32,667 bases of DNA from NCBI GenBank assembly GCA_025529335.1, contig JAMYHX010000479.1, positions 1 to 32,667 of the forward strand. The letters run 5' to 3'. Of the stretch, positions 1 to 10,840 are shown one piece after another. The position numbers and the translations under genes are program-made. The notes beneath the pieces were generated by a model, which was given only the letters and a program-made list of their open reading frames with translations, ran no database searches and had not been told where the DNA came from. This DNA comes from Rhizopus sp. PT2906. Taxonomy: Eukaryota; Mucoromycota; Mucoromycetes; Mucorales; Rhizopodaceae. Each line of letters starts with the position of its first letter. Position 1 is the stretch's first letter.

Positions 1-971
1 GGGTTACAGATTCAAGAATCATTTCGAGATGCACATGTAGAAGACAATCGACTTGCTTGGTTACTGCTAGTAACTTCGTTCTTTATTCTAATATGGACAG
101 TCATTCCAGTCGTTACAGACATGGGATATATCACACCTTGGTTTCCTGGTGACAGTCTCTGGCGTCTGTTTGATCCAGTGATTACATTGCCACTTAGTTT
201 GTTTGTCATGACTCGTGCTGATGTCATAAATACAGGTGGGAGACCTCATTTCTGTAAGTTGACTTTATACATATATATATACATTTCTATTTCTTCTTTC
301 TCATAACGATTAGGTGGTCCCTTAAGTGAACGAAGTGTTGCTTGGTTACTGTGGAGTATAGGGGCTGGTATCTATGTACAGGGTCATGGTATCCATTTAG
401 CAGCAGCGATGTTTAAAGTAAATTGTGTGTGAAGGGAGAAAGAGAAGAAAGGAGAAGATATTAACACATTTAAAAGCATCCCGTACAAAATTTTAATCTA
501 GCGCATCCCGAACTTGTTGCTCAATATCCAGTACTAGAAGAAATCTATTCAAACATGCGAGATCTTTGGGAGCATGTTATCGCTCACTATATGTACGCTG
601 GAGGAGCGATGGTCATGAGTTGGGTTCAGCTCTTTGTGTATCGAAATCAAGTACATGGACCATTATCAAGAGGAACAACAATCGTGTGGTGTATCGGATC
701 TGTGGTGTATGGTCTCTTGATTGCTGGTGTAGCCATTGAGTTTCCTTCTGGATTGATCGTTGGCCTGATATATTGTATTGTTATCGGTTTAGTTGCAGTA
801 TGTATGATGCTGTTCAACAAGATGAATCTACCCAAAGGAGGTATCTTCACAGCTGGTAGACGTATGGTGATCCAGTTCTATTTAGGATCTTGTGTTGTTG
901 CATTCATCATCATTATCGCATGGATAGGCAAATATGGTCTATTGAATAGAAAAGCCGCTGGCATTGCTTAA
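1..971 (+). CDS. Multi-pass membrane protein, uncharacterised family (5' partial)
   Basis: The gene enters from the left edge already in frame, so its N-terminus is missing. Proposed exons are 1-253, 314-424 and 502-971 (stop TAA). Intron 254-313 is canonical (GTAAGT...TTAG). The second intron is less sure: only donor GTGTGT at 425 joins in frame to the acceptor at 501, because the better-looking GTAAAT at 418 leads to a stop. About seven hydrophobic segments are visible, for example around LLLVTSFFILIWTVIPVV, LFDPVITLPLSLFVM, HVIAHYMYAGGAMVM and FYLGSCVVAFIIIIAWIG. A GHGIH motif in one helix and H..AH in the next give clustered intramembrane histidines. Those could bind metal or haem, but that is inference. 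I do not recognise a named family. The 3' end converges on the next gene with 9 bp between stop codons. Confidence 0.8.
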
Positions 972-980
972 CTTTATTTT

Positions 981-1558
981 TTAAATCGTGTTTCCAAGAA
1001 TATCCAGCTTATAAACTGTAATTCTACCATAAAAATCTGTGCTTTCTTCAAAGACGATCTTGAGTCGTTTTATGCCTTCAGTAGGATCAAAGGTGAATGT
1101 CTGCGTGGAACTAATGTCCTCAGGATATAATGTGCTAATCTGCACACTGTAATCATTAGGTGAACTATCTAGGCTTCCTAGCACTTGACATTTCTTGCCT
1201 GCAAACCCTCCTTGGAAGGTAATGGCTATACCAGAAACAGAAACAGTGCTAGGAAAGTCAATTAAAATGTGTTGAGGTAGACCCTATTGCTTCAATGTTT
1301 ATAAACAACAACAACAGACAACTATATTGATTTTACTTGTTCTGAATTCCAGCATGTTTCCTCATTGCCGTCAATCAAATGCTGCTTTCCAAAGTTGACT
1401 GTATCTCTATTCAGGACTGAACTTACTCTACAAACAATAAATGAATAAACATACATATACACTTTCTGTTTCTCTCTCTCTCTCTCTCTCTTATTTCACT
1501 AGTAAACTTTTCTCTTTCTTTACTTTATGCGTGTATCAGGGTTAATTAAACTAGTCAT
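981..1558 (-). CDS. NR2C2AP: NR2C2AP-like discoidin-fold protein
   Basis: Three exons on the minus strand, 1524-1558, 1337-1427 and 981-1283, give 142 residues; human NR2C2AP (TRA16) is about the same length. The product begins MTSLINPDTRIKVSSVLNRD and carries GKQHLIDGNEETCWNS, ITFQGGFAGKKC, FYGRITVYKLDILG and a YPED motif. These line up with the human protein along its length as I remember it. The fold is an F5/8-type-C (discoidin) beta-sandwich. The human protein was described as a repressor-interacting partner of nuclear receptor TR4, but fungi have no such receptor, so the ancestral role must differ and is unknown. Intron 1 (1428-1523) contains a (TC)n tract; intron 2 is 1284-1336. The first exon carries only 35 coding bases. 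Confidence 0.9.
1471..1490. repeat. (TC)10 microsatellite in NR2C2AP intron 1
   Basis: Ten uninterrupted TC dinucleotides lie inside the first intron of the minus-strand gene, read there as GA repeats. The position is close to the 5' splice site rather than in the acceptor pyrimidine tract. Confidence 0.95.
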
Positions 1559-1699
1559 TGTGAAAAAGACACAAACAAGGGCTGCTCACTTTCATTTTCC
1601 GTTCCAATCAAAGCCACATACACAAATAAACATCCATTTACTACAACTTTTCACCTACAAGCGTCTCATTTAAACCACTGTACATAAATCTATTGGGCT

Positions 1700-2278
1700 T
1701 TATTCAGTTTTTTCCTTTGCCCTCAACTCTTCGGCTCTCCTTTTTGCTTCTTCCTTTTTTATCTTTTCTTCTTCTGCAATATCTGGTAACCATTCGAGTA
1801 AATCGCCCATTCGCTCGACTCCATGTTCATCCACAATGACTTTACGTATTGCCTCTCCTTTTTCTTTTACGAGATCTTCTACAGTTGTCTTGCTATCTCT
1901 AAACCAGCCTAGGTTGTCTGCGATAAGGTGGCGATTTTTACAGCCAGGACACTGGATCAAAACGACACCTTTTGTGTATGCCAACTTTGACATGACATGG
2001 TGTGAACGTTCTTCACATACCTTGCACGTAAATCCAATCAACATTTGGCGCTTGGTAGCCTTTTCTTCTTCTGATAGCTCGTCATTGACTGCTGTTTGCT
2101 GCTCTAAACGTGCACATTGTGTATGGAATGAGTATTTATGAAAAACTGCAGGTTGAATGGCTTGTTTACAAAAAATGTGAGAGGATTGGAGGGCTGATCT
2201 ATAAGCAGTTGACGGTAATGCTCGTTTGTTGGTAAGTAATTTGGAAACTACGGCTCTATTGGTAATGAAACGAAACAT
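1700..2278 (-). CDS. ZIM17: Mitochondrial DNL-type zinc finger chaperone Zim17/Tim15/Hep1
   Basis: Single-exon gene of 192 residues. Residues 1-40 are rich in Arg, Lys, Ser and hydroxylated residues with almost no acids, a typical matrix presequence. The DNL zinc ribbon follows: CKVC at 85-88 and CPGC at 110-113 are the four zinc ligands, with the family signatures HHVMSKLAYTKGVVLIQCPG and NRHLIADNLGWF between and after. The Zim17 family keeps matrix Hsp70 soluble and active during protein import. A charged Glu/Lys-rich tail of about 30 residues after the domain is longer than in yeast Zim17. The start ATG at 2278 is the one that yields the presequence. It is transcribed in the same direction as NR2C2AP, about 140 bp upstream of that gene's start. 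Confidence 0.95.
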   Translation of the reverse strand: MFRFITNRAVVSKLLTNKRALPSTAYRSALQSSHIFCKQAIQPAVFHKYSFHTQCARLEQQTAVNDELSEEEKATKRQMLIGFTCKVCEERSHHVMSKLAYTKGVVLIQCPGCKNRHLIADNLGWFRDSKTTVEDLVKEKGEAIRKVIVDEHGVERMGDLLEWLPDIAEEEKIKKEEAKRRAEELRAKEKTE

Positions 2279-4175
2279 GCTTGTATGAAATGCTAAAGAA
2301 AGAAAGTTAGGCGGAGAAAGGATGGTTTAGTCATACTTTTTAAAGTCATCCAACGCTCTTTTTAATTCTGTCACTAAAATGAAAAGTCGACTCTATGGCT
2401 TCAGGTTTTTCGAGCGAGAAAATATCAAAATTTATAAATTTTCTAGTGAAATGAACTTGTATATCGCCTTCAAGATTGACGAAAACAAGCTTACTGGACT
2501 TTTAAAGCCCCAATGATAAACTTGACAAAGCTAACGACTTCTTCATCAAAATAATGTAAGCAAAAGTTACAATGGCTTGCTCGCTACTTTAGAGTTAGTT
2601 GATATTTCTTTGTTATTCCAATAGTAAAAGACAGCTATTTGAAACCAATTGCTTTGAACCTTCGCCGGATATCACAGCAACACGCGGTGACTCCGCTTGT
2701 GGCGGACAATGATGCAGAAAGAAAAAGCGAAAACTATTCCCACACCCAAGGTTGGCAAACAGCTAGCATTTGCCGACTACGGCCTTCAAATCCGCAATGT
2801 ATGTGCATGCTCTGTTTTGTGGGAATAAAAGTAGAAGGTAAAGGAGAAGAGTTTTACTGGAAAGGCTTTATCTAAATGAAGGCGGTTATTAACAAAGCCA
2901 GCTCAAAAGGGTTCCACAGCGCGCTGATCCGTGGGGGCTATCTTTGAAGGTAAACAGCAGATTATTTTTAGTTATTCTCAGCATTTAGTTTACGTAGAGC
3001 TTGTCGAAAATTTGTATTAGATGGACTATACGAATCAAGCCAAACACAGAATGGTACAAGTAATGAAACGAGTTCTGCTCGTGAGTATGTACAGACTACT
3101 TGGGTTAGGAAAACTCATTTTACGTTGATCAGCAATCAAGACAGCGCCTTCCATTTGTAGAAGATATCAAACTCAACATGGAAACATGTCACTCGTGATA
3201 TTGATTGTCAGAGCTTGTGATATACACTCTGAACTAATCAAAGAGGGCGAATGCGCTACAAGGAGCGTTCTCAAAATAAAAAAAATCCTAATGTGACTGG
3301 AAAATGTTCCATATCTGAGTTCAATTGTTACAAAGAATTGGGTACTGTAGGAAAGACCTATAGTCACATCCACGCTTTCGGTTCTGTAGCAAAACTACTT
3401 TGTGATTTTCACCTAAATTGACTGCATACAACTGAGCACAAAACCAAATACGTATATTTTCTCATGGGTAAATAAACCTTATCTAAACATGGAATACAGC
3501 AAGATAAGCATTCGACATTGACATTTATCTATATCATTGGACCAAAAATTGTCTATTTAAGTTGCTTCCAGGAACAGAGTAAGCATAAGAAAAATCTCTT
3601 CTGAGTTTAAAGTCAAAAGATATTTTGGGTGAGCATGCTAATGTTACACTGTAAAGAAAAGAAAAGAAGCAAGGCAAAATGTTTACACGATAGCAGGGTG
3701 TGTTTCTATTTGCATATATAAAATAAGGGGGTCTGTTCTCTCTTATTTCCTTTTTCTTCAAATAGAAACAAGGTTGAACAAGATAGGCGCCCAAATATAA
3801 GTATAGGAGTATAGGTAATTAATTTACACAACATCTTAGCATCTAACCAAGTCCGATAGAATGGAAAAAATATAGGTGGATCAAATTGTAAGAATACAGA
3901 AAAAAGGGGGAGCTAGGACCCTCCTTTTGTACTATAGCACCAATGGCAAGCCATCAAATCAAAGTAGAGCAGATCCATTAACATATCAAACGTAAGTAAC
4001 CGCGTGTCTTAAATAGTCGTCTTCGAGTTGTCTATTCTTCTTTTTTTGTTTGTTTAATTAAAAAGTACAATGTATTACAGGGCTGTCATATGCTACAAAA
4101 GATCTTTTTGTATCTCTTTCATCTCTTCTGGTTCATTTCTTTTCTTTTCTCTATTGTAAATAATGCTCATATAGC
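2279..4175. other. Long interval without a firm gene
   Basis: About 1.9 kb between ZIM17 and the 7TM gene. It includes the coding-like fragments at 2709-3163, listed separately. The remainder (3170-4175) has frequent stops in all frames, A/T-rich runs and no recognisable protein, tRNA or repeat. The last 200 bp are T-rich and probably hold the promoter of the gene starting at 4176. Confidence 0.6.
2709..3163 (+). pseudogene. Coding-like fragments, unrecognised gene or relic
   Basis: Several stretches look like protein but do not join cleanly. 2709-2798 starts ATG-ATG and reads 30 codons including KVGKQLAFADYGLQIRN, ending at a GTATGT donor-like site. About 2899-2949 reads QLKRVPQRADPWGLSLK and ends at a GTAAAC donor-like site. 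From about 2982 to 3163 there is an open stretch including RRACRKFVLDGLYE. I could not find splice phases that link the three without a frame break, and I do not recognise the product. It may be a short multi-exon gene with a site I misjudged, or a decayed gene. Confidence 0.25.
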
Positions 4176-5703
4176 ATGTCTTTTACATCTGATTCATATT
4201 GGCTTCTTTGTGAAAATGACGACCATTGTCATTGTGATTGGAGAGTGAATATTTTTGACTGCGAAGAAAAGGGGGCTGTTTTAGACATGTATGTCGCCAA
4301 TCTGATATGGTCTGCCATTCTACTCATACCAGGTAAACACAGATTTAGATCTGCGTCAGCCTTAACTCACCACCATACACAGGCACGAGCATCTTTATTT
4401 ACCGAATATTTTATAAAAAGCAACCTATATTTGATCGAGTGCCTTTTACCTATTTTATGCGTCCTAGACCAATAGAGTCGATGCTACTCTTTGGTATATT
4501 ATTTAATTTATGTAAGCTATCACATATTGTCTCTATGTCTTACTAAACATTCTGACAAATCAGTGCGGCTTATTAATATGGCTATTTTGATCACAGATGT
4601 CGTACCTAACCCTATTTTCAGAGGATGTAAGTAATAGTTTGATCTGATCCAACCATAACTAATCTTATATTAGTTTTTTATGAACTTCCTTGGCAAATTG
4701 GTCTCTGCGCACTAGCCTGCTACGTCTTTGGCATTGCTCACACGGTCTCAAGGGTAGGTTAAGCTAATGGTTGATATGAAGTATATGACTAATATAGTAT
4801 TTATGATAGAGTAACAGAATCATAAAAATAGGAAATTTTTTCTCTTCACTAAAAGTGGACATTGTCTATACATGCTTGATATCTTTTCCTTTTGTTACCA
4901 ATAACATCTGCTCGGTTGCAGCCGCGATTTATGCTGAAAAAAAAGAGTTTTTAAAATTCAGAATATTCACATCCATACTTTATTATCTTTGGACCATTTA
5001 CTGCCTTGTCCTGGCCGCATCCACACTATATTTTGGTCTTGGACTTCTCTATATTCTCAAGTTTCATTTAAAGAACCAAGCCGGTCAACATGAATCAGTT
5101 ATTGCAAAGGTTAAACATGCAATGTTCAAGGTAATAAACTGATCTTCCAAAAGCAATAGAATCTAATCATTTGAGAATTTAGGTGAAAATGATTTTGTAT
5201 ACCATTATAATTTGTCTTGTGGTATTTGCCGTCATCAAATGTTTATATGGAACATTTAGACAAGAAATATTAAAAAACAAAACATATAGCCTTCTCATGG
5301 CAGCTATTTGGACCTTTGATGGTACTATTGCCTCAGCCTTTGTTGTGATAATTTTGCTTGTCAAGTAAGTTCAATAATTAATAGTACCTCCCATCCTTTA
5401 TCTAAACAGCTTATGTCACCTAGTCCTAAAGCAGTTACACCATTCAATTACTCCTCTGCCACTGAGAGTTCTGAAAGCCTTCAGCCATCTCTTGACAAAT
5501 ATGAAAGCATACACATTAATGAATCTATTACAGGCTTTCATAAGACAAAATCATCATTTACGCATGCTGACTACGAAGAGCAGCAGAACTATTATAATTT
5601 GGTAACAGAGAATGCTAGACACAAGTCGCTACAAAAGAACCGAAATGGTTCCTACAGCAAAAGCCAATCAAATGAACAACCTGCGCAACCAATTTATTAT
5701 TAA
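4176..5703 (+). CDS. Seven-exon 7TM membrane protein, GPCR-like
   Basis: Exons 4176-4332, 4383-4511, 4564-4626, 4674-4753, 4810-5130, 5183-5364 and 5424-5703 join in frame to 403 residues. All six introns are 47-59 bp. The acceptor of the last intron was placed at 5423, not at the earlier CAG, because only this keeps frame with the GTAAGT donor and leaves a CTAAAC branch site about 17 bases upstream. Roughly seven hydrophobic helices follow a short Cys-rich N-terminus (CENDDHCHCDW). The segment after helix 1 reads IYRIFYKKQPIFDRVP and a loop holds MRPRPIESMLL. The last 95 residues are polar, Ser/Thr/Asn-rich and probably cytoplasmic. Topology suggests a receptor, but I see no diagnostic family motif. 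Resemblance to uncharacterised Mucorales membrane proteins is from memory. Confidence 0.8.
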
Positions 5704-6856
5704 TCTTGTATGTATTTTATACCATTTACTTAATAAATAAAAATGTAATTAAGAATAAAGATAGTCATGTAAATCTTGATACATCAAATTATAGAAAAGA
5801 TCAATGGTTTGGTTCAGCAAGAGAGATGCACTCTTGATTTAGAGATTCAGCACATTTTGCATATCTCCCCTTGCAAATCTAAATTCAGTAACTGGTACTC
5901 TTATCGTATAACATGTAAAATTTTTCTTTATCTATAAATAAATTTTAATAGATGTGCTTCCCTCAATACATGAGCATTTACAAGCAATCTATTGTTGCAT
6001 TGTGATAAACCTTGAAAACAACACACTTAAACTTCCGATTATAAAGTGTCTGACTATACAATTTTTTAGGACTAAACTTTTTTTGAGATTCTTCGAGATC
6101 GAGCGCTAGACATACAATTTATTTATTTGTGGATAGATGAAGAATACACAATGGGATACTTTAGTTTTTCTATAACTGTTTTATCCATGGCTGAGGTTGA
6201 ATCCAGCTTTTCTCCTGTATTTATCGACCCATCATCAAAGGAAAAAGAGACTGTGTATTTTACATCTACCCACAAAAAAAAAGGAACTGCTTGCAGTGTC
6301 CAATCTCGAAACGTCTTGAACAATATCACAGCTGTCTTATTTTGTGCAGATCTTATCAGACTGAGATGCAAAATATTCTGGACTAGAAATACTTTGATTT
6401 GGTGTACCCAAGCATGCTGTTTACTTTTCACAAAAGGGAGACATTCTGATTGAAGCACTCATACGTTATATCTCATTGGCCACATTAAATGTTTGCGTAA
6501 ATAAAAGCATAGAATTTTACGCCATTTCATTGGACATTTATGAGTGCTGCTCTTTCATCTCTTCAAAATGAGAATATGCTTGCACGCAAGTTGAGCGACA
6601 GTCGAAATCATAGTAGGCGTATGCGCCATCATTAATGTATTACAGATGAAAAATAATAAGATCCAATGATGAATCAAGAACAGAAGAAGAAAAAAAAAGG
6701 TTTCATAATTTTGTGTCATTAGTTGCCATGGCAGCGTGTTGTTATGCCTATTTTGTGCGCCCTCTAGGTTCGCACCATTTTTTTTCCGTTTGAAAAAGGT
6801 TTTCTTTTCTTTTTGTTGTTGAAAAGAGAATAATGCATAATATTTTTTAACAAACC
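5704..6856. other. Intergenic, with ambiguous two-strand open frames
   Basis: No gene is firmly supported. Open frames of about 108-111 codons overlap on both strands at 6123-6458. Neither has a recognisable motif, a clear start context or splice-linked neighbours, and one is probably the shadow of the other or both are chance. The last 100 bp before 6857 contain T-rich runs and ATAATGCATAATATT, likely upstream sequence of the START-domain gene. Confidence 0.5.
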
Positions 6857-9685
6857 ATGAGTCGTTCTTTTAATCAACCATCTAGCCCATATAACCAACC
6901 TACCAGTCCTTATAACACACTTGGAAGCTCTTTTAGTCAGCAAGATCTCGCCGATGAGTGGGAAGAAGCATACAATCATAAACATACCAAATCAACTCGA
7001 TCCAACTTTAATGCCATTTTTAGTGACGATGAAGATGATCATGTACATAAACCCATACGAGTCCAACACGATGTGTTAACCTCGGGTTATATGGACCCCG
7101 TCTTGAGTTCATCTACATATCATATACATCAAGCAGATAACGCTCTATCAACCTTGAAGCATGTTGTTCTAGAAGAAGGATGGAAAAAAGCTCTGAAGCA
7201 TAAGAGTGGTGTAGTCGTCCATATGAAGAATGGTATGCACAAGGGAGACAAGATACCTATATTTAAAGGTGAAGCCATCCTTCAGGGGTTCTCGCCACAA
7301 GCTATTTTTTACGTGATCGGTATGCGTAAATTATGGGATGAGCAGTAAGGATGATGAAGATCAATACTATATTAGGAAAAAAGCTTAATTTGCTTTTCTG
7401 AAAGATATGAAGATGGAAATCTTGTTGAAAACCTAAATGATACAACGTCGCTTACATACGAAATCATGAAGCCAACAGCAACAAGCAAGTAAAATAAGCA
7501 TGAAATATAAAGTTAACGTGTTGATTGTTTAACCCCGCCTTACTCTTCGCAGAACAAGGGACTTGGCATTGGTAGAGAAGATCGAATGTACATCGAACGG
7601 TGCCATCATCTTTGCCTGTACAAGCGTAGAAACTCCCAAGATACCAAGAGTCAGTGGCAGAAATCGAATGAACATTAAGGTTCGAACATACCAAGAAGAA
7701 AAAAAAAAAGAGAATTCTAACTTGGTTTTAAGCTTCAAGGATGGATATTGGAGCCCTTACATGGGGGCCCACAACCAGCAACAAAGGTTGTTTTTGTCAT
7801 ACAGGAAAGCACAAAGGGATGGATGCCTGGGTTCGCCAAGAAAACGCTGGCAAGACGTCCGCTTGTGATAGCTAAAGTAGCCGAATATCTAGAAAAGAAA
7901 ACAGAGCGTATGAAAGCACAAGCAAAGCAAGCTATTTATTCAGGGCATAGTAGAAGACCATCAGTCATGAGCTATTACACAGCACCATCTGGTCCTCCTC
8001 CGCCACCACCTCATCATCCACCTCGACATACCAATATTAATAATAATAACCATAATAGAATTAATATGAATAACTCATTATCTTCAACGTCTTCTCCTAC
8101 CATCCGCTCGTCACCCGAGTTATCTCAGAAGCCTATTCTTTTAAATAAACCACCTACCCCTCCTCATCAAAGAAAGCATATCACATTTGCAGAAGACGAG
8201 CAAGACTCAGCAGCAACATCAAACGCTGTAAATAAGATTACCCCTCAACCTCTATATCCTTTACATCGTCATCCAATACAAAAGGTTGAAGGCCTGCAGC
8301 TACTAAAAAAGTTAACAGCTACTACTGATTATTGGACACTCGTGAAGCAAGTAGGCGATACAAAATGCTATAAATTTAATAGCACTTTAGAAGAAAATGA
8401 TAGAGTATTGCCTTTTGTAAGAGTTGATGGCATAATTCATGGTCAATGGACAGTTGAGCAAATTTGTTCTGCTATCAATTGTTTTGGATCAAGAAAAGTT
8501 TGTAAATACAATGTACTAAAAAAAGTTATCCCATATTAAATCTCTTATTCCTTGATATAGGGGACACATTGTTTGAAGATGGCAAGACAATTGAACGCTT
8601 CAGTCAAAAAGACTACCTAGTTCACTGGTTCCTTGGAAATAGCAAATTACTTTTGGCGGATACCGATTTATCTGCAATCACAACCCTCGAAACAGATCCC
8701 GCAAACGGTACGGTCTACACAGCAACGATGAGCGTGATTGATACTCAGATTCCATCTGATCCACTCGAGGAACGTATACGAGCACAGACTGATCTCTATG
8801 GTTGGGTGCTTACCCCAAAGATAGACAGTCAAGGACAGACAAGCTCAGTTCAAGCTCAATTTGTTTATAATATGGATTTCAAATATCCCGTCCCAAGACC
8901 TGTATTAGAGGCATGGAAGGATGCGGCCATGCAGTCTATCGATCATTTACAGAACTATTTACAGCAACATGGGTGTCCACCTTACATTCGTCGAGTAGCT
9001 GGTAAAGTCACGGCAGAGACATTTGACCATGAAGCAAAAGAGTATCAAGTGGCCTATACAGTCAAACACCAACCATCCAATGCTTACCGAACAAGGAAGC
9101 GACAAGACAACGTTTGGTGCACAGACGTTCGTTTTTACCGAGACATGTTTCCACATGGTGTCGATATTCGGGTTATTCCTGAACACTCAACGCGTAGTGA
9201 AGTGCTTATGGATCATTGTACGATCAAAGTGTTTACAACTGATGAGTCTATGGATAGTAAACAGGTGACGCTCACACTGAAGCCATTGTTGGATGATGCC
9301 TTTGATTGTACAATGTATAGATACAACAACGTGTTATCTCGGCTTCCTGTTAAGCAGTTGGATATAAAAGAAGAGAAAGAAGAACAAAAGGAAGAGTTAA
9401 AGGCACCTGATTCCTCAACAGAACAAGTATCTACAGATGCTCTGGCAGCCCCTGGTAATATTCTCTTCCCCCAAATGATGTTTTTATACATTTCTAACCA
9501 AATCTACTATAGATGATTCTATAAAAGTGCCAAAGGGCTATTTACTTATTTCTGAGCATCAGAATAACAATATTATCGTAATTAGTGATGAACTATCATT
9601 TAACAGCCAACAAATATCTGTGATATTTATTGCAATGGTCCTTTGCTATTACATGGGAAAGTTTACTTCATGTAATTCTTGTTAA
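6857..9685 (+). CDS. Double START-domain lipid-transfer protein with hydrophobic C-terminus
   Basis: Six exons (6857-7344, 7405-7488, 7553-7679, 7733-8501, 8561-9454, 9513-9685) give 844 residues. START domain 1 is about residues 95-300: WKKALKHKSGVVVHMKNG, FYVIGMRKLWDEQYEDGN and the signature NIKLQGWILEP. A low-complexity linker (about 305-415) has a proline run and Asn/Ser stretches. START domain 2 is about 419-617: EGLQLLKKLTATTDYWTLVK, RKVWDTLFEDGKTIERF and a second GWVLTP. A beta-rich segment and a Lys/Glu-rich stretch follow. The final exon ends with a short hydrophobic stretch near 822-834 (ISVIFIAMVLCYYM), a possible tail anchor. START domains bind sterols or phospholipids in a deep pocket; the ligand cannot be read from sequence. 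Intron 3 has an unusual GTTCGA donor but joins two parts of one motif exactly. It converges on NDUFS5. Confidence 0.9.
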
Positions 9686-9747
9686 TTTATTTCAAAATGT
9701 GTCGAACAATAAAAGAAATCTCTATCTTTTTTCTTTCTTCCTTCCTT

Positions 9748-10100
9748 TTATGCGCTGGCCTTTTCTTCAATGATGTTCAATTTCTGTACATTGGAATTGG
9801 CTGCATTGACAGCATCCTTCTTTTGCTTTTGTCTCAGTTGAGCTTGTTTTAATTCTTCAGCTTTAATACGAGTGATACGGGCAAACTCTTTGGTGTGGTG
9901 AAGACATTCCAGATAATCATCACGTTGAGCAAGACATTGTTGAGGAAGATCAGCAGAAGCATAACACTTGTTGAACTCTTGCCAAAAGTGGAAGCATCGT
10001 CCACGGCCTGCATTGAAAAAGTAAAAGGTGAGCACATGGACAGAAACAATGCTTATTTAATGAGAACATTACCACCGTCCAAACCGAAACCAGAAGACAT
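9748..10100 (-). CDS. NDUFS5: Complex I subunit NDUFS5 (15 kDa, twin CX9C)
   Basis: Two exons, 10073-10100 and 9748-10007, encode 95 residues starting MSSGFGLDGGRGRCFHFWQ. Cysteines at 14, 24, 34 and 44 form a perfect twin CX9C pair, followed by the DDYLECLHH signature of NDUFS5. The family is an accessory subunit on the intermembrane-space face of the respiratory complex I membrane arm. Twin-CX9C proteins of this kind are normally imported through the Mia40 disulfide relay, which fits the absence of a presequence. The first exon holds only nine codons plus one base, so without it the cysteine domain appears to start at an unrelated upstream codon. The tail is Lys/Gln-rich. The stop lies 62 bp from that of the convergent START gene. 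Confidence 0.94.
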
Positions 10101-10840
10101 GATTTAATAAAGACTAATACAACAAGAAAATAATTTTTTACTTGACCGGGACAAGAAGCCCATATAAACTCCGTGACGTAGTAGCTGGGAAAAGATTTTG
10201 TCCCTTTCTGAACTTTAAAACTTGGAGTAGCTGACTTTTATTGTTTAGAAATAAGAAATTTTATTTTATGCTTTTGTCTTCGTGTTTGCATATTAATATT
10301 GGACGGAAGCTGCACCTCTTCATTGGTTGACAACAATTATCTTAGTTCATTATATATTTGTAATATTATGATATTATTTTCAAAAGTTAAATTTATACGA
10401 CTTTCTAAAGCTTGTCTGCATACATTCGTGATGTCTGTCAGCAACTCATCCGTTCTACTTCTACCTTAAGATGGTACTTCTGATTGAAGCACAACAGAAC
10501 TTACAGTAGCTGCTTCGATATGATTATTCTCCACAGTATTTTGGATAAGTGTTGTCTCACTTATGGTATGAATTTTCAAGCGAGTCAATTTCTATGTAAT
10601 ATCGTAAGTACACTGTAGCATGTCTCTTATTCCTATCGTGACAGTCTACCTTGGCTGTAAACCACACAGCGTTTATCGAAGCGATAAACCAACTACATAT
10701 GCTTACAGCTGACTGAACTAAGCCTTATTTTACAAAAAGTGCATACATGCCTTTTTATTGATATATAGTGTCAAAATGCATATGAGGAAGAGGTATTAAT
10801 GAAGGAGGTATAATTTTTATATGAATGCGAATGGTGTATT
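10101..10840. other. Intergenic; weak open stretches only
   Basis: About 740 bp between the NDUFS5 start and the cytolinker stop. On the minus strand, about 10588-10330, two adjacent open stretches of some 40 codons in one frame are separated by a single TAA. They match nothing I recognise and could be chance in AT-rich DNA. The part nearest 10100 should hold the NDUFS5 promoter. Confidence 0.5.

Noticed and set aside
6123..6458. Overlapping open frames of about 110 codons on both strands
   Set aside because: No motif, no convincing start or splice partners; kept only as a remark on the intergenic interval.
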